Source: Alloactinosynnema sp. L-07 (GTDB taxonomy: Bacteria; Actinomycetota; Actinomycetes; Mycobacteriales; Pseudonocardiaceae). Taken from it: a stretch of 64,000 nt of DNA. Shown in pieces: positions 33,127 through 40,900 of this stretch. The stretch covers positions 5,518,001-5,582,000 of the forward strand of contig NZ_LN850107.1 in assembly GCF_900070365.1 (NCBI RefSeq). The letters run 5' to 3'. The notes below the pieces were generated by a model. It was given only the letters and a program-made list of their open reading frames with translations, was not told the origin of the DNA and made no database searches. How positions within the stretch are numbered: position 1 is the first letter of the stretch; the number at the start of each line of letters is the position of its first letter. Made by a program: the position numbers and the translations under genes.

Positions 33127-34005
33127 ATGAGTCGCGACCTCCGCCGCCGTACCCTGATCGCCGCCACCCTAGGTCTGGTGGCCGCCTGCGCGCCGCCCGC
33201 GCCTCGGCAGCTCGTGTCACTGAGCCCGACGACTTCGCCTCCGACACCGCCTTCCACCGCTGTGTCGACGACCACCGTGTCCATCACCGCTCGTCCGACC
33301 CAGCCGCCACTGCCCGACCGCGCCGCGACCGTCGCCGCCTACCGCGACGCGCGCCCGACCGCGTTCGGCCTGACCGTCCCGGGCGTCGTCACCCGCCTGA
33401 CCGAGCCCGTGGTCGCCTTGACCTTCGACGCCTGCGGCGGCCCCGGCGGCCACCGTTACGACCAAGCCCTGATCACCACCCTGCGCGACCTGCGCGTCCC
33501 GGCCACGCTGTTCCTCAACTCCCGCTGGATCGACGCCAACCCCGCCGCCGCCCGCGACCTCGCCGCCGACCCGCTGTTCGACATCGGCAACCACGGCACC
33601 CGCCACCTGCCGCTGACCGTCACCGGCCGCGCCGCCTACGGCATCCATGGCACCCGCGACGCAGGCGAGGTCTACGACGAGATCGCCACCAACCACGCGA
33701 AACTGACCGCCCTGGTCGGCCGGGCGCCCGCCTTCTTCCGCTCCGGCACGGCCCACTACGACGATGTCGCCACCCGCATCGTCAACGACCTCGGCGAGCA
33801 GGTCATCGGCTTCGACATCAACGCCGACGCGGGCGCCCGTCACAGCCCAGGCCAGGTCCAGCACGCGATGACCGCCGTCCGACCGGGATCGATCGTGATC
33901 GCCCACCTGAACAACCCGACTGGCGGCACCGCGCGCGGGATGGCCGTCGCCCTGCCCAACCTGCTGGCCGACGGCATCCGCTTCACCCACCTGCCCCGAC
34001 CGTGA
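33127..34005 (+). CDS. polysaccharide deacetylase (NodB/CE4) lipoprotein
   Basis: This 292-aa protein has a lipoprotein signal with lipobox near LGLVAAC, then a Thr/Pro-rich linker and a CE4 domain. Visible motifs are VVALTFDACGG (motif 1), FDIGNHGTRHLPLT (motif 2, with the two metal-binding His), APAFFRSGTAHYD (motif 3) and VIAHLNNPTGGTA (motif 5 region). In motif 1 the usual TFDD is TFDA: the first, catalytic-base Asp of that pair is kept and the second, the metal-binding Asp of CE4, is Ala. It probably acts on cell-wall or extracellular glycans. Starts upstream of 33127 lie inside the terminator. Confidence 0.85.
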   Translation: MSRDLRRRTLIAATLGLVAACAPPAPRQLVSLSPTTSPPTPPSTAVSTTTVSITARPTQPPLPDRAATVAAYRDARPTAFGLTVPGVVTRLTEPVVALTFDACGGPGGHRYDQALITTLRDLRVPATLFLNSRWIDANPAAARDLAADPLFDIGNHGTRHLPLTVTGRAAYGIHGTRDAGEVYDEIATNHAKLTALVGRAPAFFRSGTAHYDDVATRIVNDLGEQVIGFDINADAGARHSPGQVQHAMTAVRPGSIVIAHLNNPTGGTARGMAVALPNLLADGIRFTHLPRP

Positions 34006-34021
34006 TCCGTGCCAAGGTCAG

Positions 34022-34294
34022 TCAGTACAGATACGCGTCGCGGCGGTGTCGAATGGAATGGATCTCCACGACGTGCGAGCCGGGATCGATCCAGTACAGG
34101 ACGCGGTACGTCCCCCGTCGGGCCGAGTGCAGTCCTTCGTACGGCTCGCCAAGTGGCTTGCCGACCCGGTAGCGGTTGTCGGCCAACGCTCCGGTGATCA
34201 GCTCGTATGCCGCGACGGCGACCTCCTGAGGGAGATCTTCGGCCAGCGCTCGACGCGCGGCGGGCTTGTACCTGATAGCCCACGGCTCGCTCAC
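34022..34294 (-). CDS. RelE/ParE-type toxin
   Basis: This 90-aa basic protein begins MSEPWAIRYKPAARRALAED and ends GLHSARRGTYRVLYWIDPGS followed by HSIRHRRDAYLY, the classic RelE fold pattern with the catalytic-type Arg/Tyr C-terminus. RelE toxins cleave mRNA in the ribosomal A site. Its ATG overlaps the stop of the upstream antitoxin gene (ATGA), so production is coupled. Confidence 0.92.
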   Translation of the reverse strand: MSEPWAIRYKPAARRALAEDLPQEVAVAAYELITGALADNRYRVGKPLGEPYEGLHSARRGTYRVLYWIDPGSHVVEIHSIRHRRDAYLY

Positions 34295-34572
34295 GCGACG
34301 CCGTGTTTACCGAGGCGGTTCCGCATGATCTGCGCCATTTCCTCTTCGGAGGTGTAGTCCGCTGTCGCGGCGGACTCAGCCAGATCAGCTCGGGTCGCGG
34401 GGTCCGCGAGGACTGCGATCGTCTCCATGAGTGATTCGTACTCGGCGATCGACATCAGCATCACCGTGGGCCGACCGTTCTTGGTCAGGGTGAAGTGGTC
34501 GTGCTCACGCTCGGCGCGGTCGGCCAGCTCAGCGATTCGAGCCTTGGCCTCCGTGATCGGAATAGTCTCCAT
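34291..34572 (-). CDS. Phd/YefM-type antitoxin
   Basis: This 93-aa protein begins METIPITEAKARIAELADRA and continues with HFTLTKNGRPTVMLMSIAEYESLME, the standard Phd/YefM DNA-binding half. The acidic C-terminus wraps the toxin. The start at 34572 is preferred: the TATGAT at 34580-34585 (minus strand) is a perfect -10 seven bases before it, so the two upstream in-frame ATGs would lie inside the promoter. The operon is presumably autorepressed by the antitoxin. Confidence 0.9.
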   Translation of the reverse strand: METIPITEAKARIAELADRAEREHDHFTLTKNGRPTVMLMSIAEYESLMETIAVLADPATRADLAESAATADYTSEEEMAQIMRNRLGKHGVA

Positions 34573-34638
34573 GGCGACCATCATAGCGACCGGTCAGAAT
34601 TAAGGCCATCTTTCGGATGGTCACAGCCAGGGCGATCG

Positions 34639-34668
34639 CACATCGACATGAACTTCGGCTGCCCGAAG
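34639..34668 (+). other. fragment resembling the dihydrouridine synthase active-site motif
   Basis: The ten codons here read HIDMNFGCPK, the diagnostic active-site peptide of tRNA-dihydrouridine synthases. The intact dusB 700 bp downstream has HIDMNFGCPVPK. The nucleotide match is close, with one 6-nt gap. The surrounding bases (34585-34698) do not continue the homology in any frame, so this is a short relic. Confidence 0.45.
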
Positions 34669-34698
34669 TCAACACGCTGACAACTCTGCGCCACCGGC

Positions 34699-34941
34699 TC
34701 ACCTGCTCGGCGACGGGCGGCCCGAGCGGGGACGGACCGGCGGGACCACTTCCATAATCCATCGGGCCAGCTCTGGCGAAGCGTCAGGTGTCCGCGGCAT
34801 CGTGTCGCTGAAGATCTCCACGGGATGACCGTCCACGCTCCAGAGGTCCGGGTGCCGTCCGAAGGTCAAGAACGTCATGCCCTCGACGTGATGGGTGACT
34901 TCGACGTCGGACTCGTTGTTGAAGTGGATGACGACGGTCAA
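34699..34941 (-). CDS. small hypothetical protein
   Basis: This 80-aa protein starts at TTG 34941; no ATG or GTG exists in frame. The sequence begins TVVIHFNNESDVEVTHHVEG, then MTFLTFGRHPDLWSVDGHPV and ELARWIMEVVPP. It has a protein-like composition with strands, but no family is recognised. It lies between the toxin/antitoxin pair and dusB. The TTG start lowers confidence. Confidence 0.45.
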   Translation of the reverse strand: MTVVIHFNNESDVEVTHHVEGMTFLTFGRHPDLWSVDGHPVEIFSDTMPRTPDASPELARWIMEVVPPVRPRSGRPSPSR

Positions 34942-35061
34942 CGAGCAGCTTGCCGAATCCCGGGAGCCGGACCTCGCAGTCCAACTCCGTACGCAGTCCT
35001 GGAGTGTGCCGCGTCGCGCCGGGGTGGTCCTGGAGTGAGACGGATCAGGGGAGCAGTCACA

Positions 35062-36192
35062 ATGGGGTACGTGACGATGCCCGAGCAGCCCCTACGGATC
35101 GGCCCCTACGCGGTCGACCCGGCGGTGGTGCTCGCCCCCATGGCCGGGATCACCAACGTCGCCTTCCGCACGCTCTGCCGCGAGTTCGGCAGCCCCACCT
35201 CGCTCTACGTCAACGAGATGATCACTGCCCGCGCCCTTGTGGAACGTGACCCGAAGACGATGGAAATGCTCACCTTTGGCGCGGACGAGCACCCACGCTC
35301 GACGCAGCTCTACACGGTCGACCCGGCCAACATGCGCGAAGCGGTCAAGATCATCGTCGCGGAGGGCCTGGCCGACCATATCGATATGAACTTCGGATGT
35401 CCCGTGCCGAAGGTGACCCGCAAGGGCGGCGGCGCGGCGCTTCCGTACAAGCGCAGGCTCTTCGCCGACATCGTGGCCGCCGCCGTGCGGCACGCCGAGC
35501 CCGCCGGGATCCCGGTGACCGTGAAGTTCCGGGTCGGCATCGATGACGAGCACCACACCTACCTCGACGCTGGCCGGATCGCCGAGGCCGAGGGCGCGGT
35601 GGCGGTCGCGCTGCACGCGCGGACGGCGGCGCAGCGGTACTCGGGGCAGGCCGACTGGTCACGGATCGCGCGGCTCAAAGAAGCCGTGACGACGATCCCC
35701 GTGCTGGGCAACGGCGACATCTTCAGCGCCGCCGACGCGCTCAAGATGGTGGAGCAGACCGGCTGCGACGGGGTGGTGGTCGGGCGCGGGTGCCTGGGCA
35801 GGCCGTGGCTGTTCGCCGAGCTGCACGCCGCCTTCACCGGCGCCGAGATCCCCGAGGCGCCCGGTCTGGGCGAGGTCAGTCGAATTCTGATGCGGCACGC
35901 GACCCTGCTCGCCGAGCACATCGGCGAGGACAAAGGCGTGCGTGACCTGCGTAAACACATGGCCTGGTACCTGCGCGGCTTCCCCATCGGGGCCGACCTG
36001 CGCAAGCAGTTCGCCCTCGTCTCCCGGCTGACCGAACTGGCCGACCTGATCGCGCAGCTCGACCACGCCGCCCCTACCCGCCCGACGCCGAGGGGCCGCG
36101 CGGCAGGCAGGGGTCACCTGGCAAGGTGGTGCTGCCGGAGGGCTGGCTCGACGACCCCGAGGACGCCGCCGTGCCGGTGGGCGCGGAACTGA
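35062..36192 (+). CDS. dusB: tRNA-dihydrouridine synthase DusB, 3' end frameshifted
   Basis: FMN enzyme reducing uridine to dihydrouridine in tRNA D-loops. The N-terminus is VVLAPMAGITNVAFRTLCRE. The active-site motif HIDMNFGCPVPKVTRKGGG holds catalytic C113. FMN phosphate contacts lie in IPVLGNGDIFS and GVVVGRGCLGRPWLF. As read, the frame ends at 36192 with an odd Arg-rich tail after LDHAAP. The +1 frame from about 36070 gives PYPPDAEGPRGRQGSPGKVV, then LPEGWLDDPEDAA, ending at 36207-36209 where TGA overlaps the next ATG. This is the expected tail. One C appears to be missing in the run near 36073. The start is ATG 35062 after GGGGAG. Confidence 0.88.
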   Translation: MGYVTMPEQPLRIGPYAVDPAVVLAPMAGITNVAFRTLCREFGSPTSLYVNEMITARALVERDPKTMEMLTFGADEHPRSTQLYTVDPANMREAVKIIVAEGLADHIDMNFGCPVPKVTRKGGGAALPYKRRLFADIVAAAVRHAEPAGIPVTVKFRVGIDDEHHTYLDAGRIAEAEGAVAVALHARTAAQRYSGQADWSRIARLKEAVTTIPVLGNGDIFSAADALKMVEQTGCDGVVVGRGCLGRPWLFAELHAAFTGAEIPEAPGLGEVSRILMRHATLLAEHIGEDKGVRDLRKHMAWYLRGFPIGADLRKQFALVSRLTELADLIAQLDHAAPTRPTPRGRAAGRGHLARWCCRRAGSTTPRTPPCRWARN

Positions 36193-36205
36193 TGCACTCA
36201 GGGGG

Positions 36206-36667
36206 ATGACCGTGCGCAGGCTGGTCGCGCTCGCGCTGGTGGCACTCAGCGCGGGGTGTACGACGACGGTGCCCGGCCGGGCCGTGACCGCGGGCGGGGG
36301 CAGCGCGCCGAGTCAGGAGCGCGAGATCGTCGGCCAGTACTTCACCGACTTCAACGAGGCCGCCGCCGAGGGCCCGGACACCCAGCGCGATTTCCTGCGA
36401 CGCACCCAGCACCCGGACTTCACCAACCGCACGTGCGAGCTCGGCGACCTCGTGCTGACCATCGAACCCGCGCTGTCCACCCTGCGCGTCGACCCGAAGT
36501 GGAAGCCCGAGAAGGCCGAGACGCGCCCACGCGGGTCGGTCTATGTGGTCGGCGTGTCGGTGCGAATCCGCCGTGACAACGCCACGCTGGCCGAGCAGAT
36601 CGCCTCGCAGCGGGTCGTCGTGCTCAACGGCCGCGCCTACGGCTTCGCGCCCTGCCCGACCAGCTGA
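36206..36667 (+). CDS. putative lipoprotein
   Basis: This 153-aa protein has a Sec/lipoprotein signal with lipobox ALSAGC (Cys at residue 18). The mature part has a helical QEREIVGQYFTDFNEAAAEG and a beta-like region (RGSVYVVGVSVRIRRDNATL, SQRVVVLNGRAYGFAPC), which suggests an NTF2-like fold. Two further Cys (RTCELG, APCPTS) may pair. The function is unknown. Its ATG overlaps the frame-corrected dusB stop, which supports both the frameshift and operon structure. Confidence 0.75.
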   Translation: MTVRRLVALALVALSAGCTTTVPGRAVTAGGGSAPSQEREIVGQYFTDFNEAAAEGPDTQRDFLRRTQHPDFTNRTCELGDLVLTIEPALSTLRVDPKWKPEKAETRPRGSVYVVGVSVRIRRDNATLAEQIASQRVVVLNGRAYGFAPCPTS

Positions 36668-36837
36668 CTCCATCCGGGTTACCTCGGTGAGTGCTCTCGG
36701 CGACGGATTTGTCACCAGTCACTGATTTGGCGCAGGCCCCGGTCCACCAGACGGGCGAATTCCCGCCTCCAGTCGTCCTGCTGGCTCAAGGCCCGCCTCT
36801 TTATAGACGACACACTCGTAGGTAGGAGGTGACCGCG

Positions 36838-37743
36838 GTGGCCGCACTGGGACGAGGTGTCGCCGAGCCTGAGCCCGACCAGCGGGCGCGGGCCTGGCAC
36901 AACGAGCCGACGGTGCCCCTGCGCCACCCGGCGATCGCCGACGAACCGGACTCCGGCCCGCCCGCCGACGCGGCCAACCTGGTCAGCCTGCACGAGTCGA
37001 TCGCCGCGCTGCTCGCCTCGCGCGGGCAGTACCGACAGGCCTACCAGCACCTGCGGTCCGCCCTGGACCTGATGTCCGAGCTGAGCGCGCCGCCGCAGAT
37101 CCCCGAGCAGTTCCGCCGCGAGGTCGACCGGCTGCGCCGCGAACACGCCGAGGCCCACGAACAGAGCATCCGCGACAGCCTCACCGCGACTTACAACCGC
37201 CGCTACCTCGACCAGCGGCTCGTCGAGGTCGTCGCCGAGCAGCGGGCCGCGGCGGGACTGGCCGTCGCGCTCGTCGATCTCGACTGGTTCAAGCAGGTGA
37301 ACGACACCTTCGGCCACCTCGTCGGCGACCGGGTCCTGCAGCGGGTCGTCGACCTGCTCCAGCAGGGCCTGCCCGACGGCGCGTTCTGCGCCCGCTACGG
37401 CGGCGAGGAGTTCGTCCTCGTGCTCCCCGGCGTCGACCGACCCGCCGCGGTGGCGCTCGCCGAGGCGGCGCGGGCGCGGGTCGAGACGTTCGCCTGGTCG
37501 TCGCTCGTGCTCGGCCTGCGCGTGACGATCAGCATCGGACTCTCGCACGATTCGGCGCTGCACGTGGCGCACAACACACCCCAATCCGGCGAGCGGCAAC
37601 TCCGCGAGGCCGACACCCTGCTCTACACAGCCAAGCAGTCGGGTCGCAACGCGGTCGCATATCTGCTTGACGGCAAGGCTCACCTGGCCGGACCGGCCGC
37701 GGGCAGGCGCGCGGTGACCACACCGCGCGCAGTGACCCGCTAA
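36838..37743 (+). CDS. GGDEF diguanylate cyclase
   Basis: This 301-aa protein has an N-terminal TPR-like helical part (about residues 40-110, LVSLHESIAALLASRGQYRQ). A GGDEF domain follows: DSLTATYNRRYLDQRL, DLDWFKQVNDTFGHLVGD and RYGGEEF (active site at residues 188-192). The RxxD inhibitory site, expected five residues before GGEEF, is absent (PDGA there), so product inhibition is unlikely. It makes cyclic di-GMP, which in these bacteria controls development through BldD and RsiG. GTG 36838 is chosen for its spacing to AGGAGG. Confidence 0.9.
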   Translation: MAALGRGVAEPEPDQRARAWHNEPTVPLRHPAIADEPDSGPPADAANLVSLHESIAALLASRGQYRQAYQHLRSALDLMSELSAPPQIPEQFRREVDRLRREHAEAHEQSIRDSLTATYNRRYLDQRLVEVVAEQRAAAGLAVALVDLDWFKQVNDTFGHLVGDRVLQRVVDLLQQGLPDGAFCARYGGEEFVLVLPGVDRPAAVALAEAARARVETFAWSSLVLGLRVTISIGLSHDSALHVAHNTPQSGERQLREADTLLYTAKQSGRNAVAYLLDGKAHLAGPAAGRRAVTTPRAVTR

Positions 37744-37962
37744 GCGCACCACGAGATCGACTACTCGCCCGATCGGGCTAAGGCCATCGGCGTAATTGCG
37801 TACCGATAGTGAACAAAACTCGGACTGTGGTCGTCACAGACCGCCAGTCCGCCGTACTATCGCGTCCGCACTGCCACGTTCGGGTAAGGCGCACGGCGCG
37901 GCCCGACAACGTGTTGATAACCACCTGACAACGGTTCGAGCGGTACTTAGGAAGGAGCACGG

Positions 37963-40900
37963 GTGCGCGACGATCACGACCCCGATGGCTCCCCGCTCGC
38001 CGAACGCCCAGCGCAGGGCGGAAAACGGCGCGCGCCGGACCCTGCCGAGACCCCCCGCAAGCGGCGGCGGTCGATGGAGGGCGCGGGCGGCGTCAGCGTG
38101 TCCGACCTGGTAGAGCGGCAGAACGGGTCACGGCCGAATCTCCAGCCGGTGCCACCCGCTCAGGTGAGACCGGCCGAGACACCCAGCGACCCGTCCCGAC
38201 ACCAGGCCCCCGCCCTCGCCCCCGATGTCGACCTGTCCCGCTCCGGCCGCCGCCGTGCCGCCGAGGAGCCGGAAGACCGCCACTCCCTTGCCGACGCCTT
38301 CGCGGGCGGCAACACCGGCCGCCGCGCCATCGTCGAACCGGAACAGGCCACCACCGGCAAACGCGCCAAACCCGAACCGACGGGCAAACGCGCCAAGCCG
38401 GACACTGCCGAGGCCCCCGACCACGGCAGGCGTGCCGCGGAGACCCGGACGGGACGGCGGGCCAAGCCCGACCCCGATGGTCAGCCCAGGCCGATTCTGC
38501 ACGTGCCGATCCCCGCGGAGGTCGCGGTTCAGCCCGGCACGGTTGGTCACGCCAAGCAGAACGACCATGACGCGATCGGGGAACGCGGGCTCCCCGGCGC
38601 GGGTCAGAACATCGCTGGGACGGGCCGGGGCCGGAACGAACTCGCCCAGCCGGACACCGGCCAGAACCGACGTGAACTTCCCGAGCCCGCCGGCCAAAGT
38701 CGACGCGGACTCGCCGGGCCGGCGCCTGGCCAGAACCGACGTGAACTCGCTGAACCGGCCGGCCAAAGTCGACGCGCCGAGCCCGCCGCGAGCGGGCGCC
38801 AAGGCGTCGAGCCGGGTCGCCTTCCGGCGCCGGAGCAAGCCCGCCAGCCCCGACACCCCTCGGGCCCCGTCGCCAACCAGGCCACCCCTCGCGAACTCCC
38901 GCACACCGCGGACCACCCCCGCCCCACGGCGCACCTCGCGGAGCCGTCCGCCTCGCGCCCGCTTCCGAACGGCGGCGAACGTCCCCGCTCCGACCAGAGC
39001 GCTTCGCACCCGCTTCCCGGTAGGCGTCCCGACCAGGCCCGACCAGCGGCTGACGGGGTCCCGCACGGCAGGCCGAGCGAAAACAGCCAGACGGACCTGC
39101 GCCCCCTGCACAACGGCGACCTCGGCAGGCCCGGCGAGCGCAGCGCGACCGGTATGCGCCCGGTCGCGCCGGGTCCCGGTGGCGTGAGCCCCCAGGGACC
39201 GCGCCAAGGCCGCCCTGGTGACGGTCTCCGCCCTGGAGAGTCCAGCCTCGCTGGGATGCGCCCCGTCCAGCCCCGCCCCGGTACGGACGGCGGTCAGCGC
39301 TTCCCCTCCGGCGAGCACCCGCGCTCCGGCGGCTCAGGCCCACGCCCGCTGCCCGGCGCACCACGCCCGATGGGCGACAGCGCCCACACCGGCCACCAGC
39401 CGATCCCCGGCGCACCGCGTCCGATGGTCGACGGTGCCCACACACATCAACAGCAGGCGCCCAACGCCCGGCCGATGAACGACGGCGGACCCCGACCGTT
39501 CGGCGACGGCACCCACTCCGGTCAGCATCCGGCCCTCGGCACACCGCGCCCGATGGGCGACAGCGCCCACAACAGCCGACAGCAGGCGCCCGCCGGCGCC
39601 CGGCCGACGAACGAAGGCGGACCGTTCGGCGAAGCCGCCCACACGGGTCAGCATCCGGCCCCCGGCGCACCGCGGCCGATGAGCGACAGCGGCCCCATCG
39701 GCAGGCAGCCCGGCGGACCACGACCGTTCGGCGACGGCGCCCCCACTGGCCAGCTCGGCGCACGGCCGATGGGCGACGGCGGCCGCACTGGTCAGCAGCC
39801 CGTACCGGGCGGACCGCGGCCGATCGGCGACGGTGGCCACACCGGCAGGCAACCGATCAACTCCGCTCTCGCCGAGCACGCGCCGTCGGGGCCCACGGGT
39901 GCGCGGCTCCGGCCCGCAGGCGAGCACGGTCTCCCAGGAGCCGACTACCCGCATGGCGGCGACCGCCCCGCGCTCGCCGAGCACAACGCGTCCCGGCCGC
40001 TTGACCCGGCGAGCCGAAACCCGGTTCCTGGACCAGGCGCCCGTCCCGGCGAGACCAGCCTCAACGGAACGCGCCCGCCGAACGGCGACCCCCGCAACAC
40101 CGGCGCCTACCCTCGCCCCGGCGAGACCAGCCAGACCGGCATCCGCCCCATCGCCCCCGGCGTCCAACCACGTCCCGGCGAGACCAGCCTGCCCGCCATG
40201 CGCCCCAACGGCACTGGCGCCCACCCTCGCCCCGGCGAGACCAGCCAGACCGGCATGCGCCCCATCGCCCCCGATGGCACCGGCGCCCACCCACGACCCG
40301 GCGAAGCCAGCCTCACTGGGATGCGTCCCGTCCCGCCCCGCCCCGGAGCGGACACTGGTCGCCCACCCACCGGCGCCCACCCGCGTCCTGGCGAGCACAA
40401 CTTCCCCCCGGGCCACCCGGCCAACGCGGCCCAGTTCGCCGACCAAGGGCAACGGCTCGGCGACCCCATCGCGGGCAGGCAGCAGCCAAACCCGGACGCG
40501 GCCAGGCAGCCGAACCCCGAGCAGGGCGAGTGGCAGCCGGACCGCCTCGGTGGCGAGGTGCGGATACCTCGGCAGCAGCCGCCCGGCCAGTCCTCGATGC
40601 CGCCTCGCCCCCCGGAGCCCGAGGAGCCCCGGCTCACGCTGACCCCGCCCGCCGCCGCGCCGGATGCCGAGATCATCGGGTTGACCACCGAGATGGAAGC
40701 GATCGGCGAGCACACCCAGAAACGCAGGCGGGTCGACGAGACGCTGGCCCGGTTCTCCAAGGTCCATGACGAGCTCAAGGCCGAGGAGAAGGCCCGCAAG
40801 TCCAAGTTCGGCAAGCTCAACCCGTGGGCCGCCCAGGACGCCGAGCTCAACGAGCACCTCGACGAGCTGGCGCAGCTCCCCGGCGAGCAGACCGCGCTGG

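Noticed and set aside
34784..34984. 66-aa minus-strand frame with ATG/GTG start overlapping the 34699-34941 gene
   Set aside because: The translation quickly becomes Arg-rich; the overlapping TTG frame looks more protein-like.
36712..37752. 346-aa minus-strand frame opposite the GGDEF gene
   Set aside because: Shadow; GGDEF motifs are on the plus strand.
38093..40294. Possible CRISPR or satellite repeat array in the LCP gene
   Set aside because: The repeats are imperfect, in frame and coding; unit lengths vary and there are no spacers.
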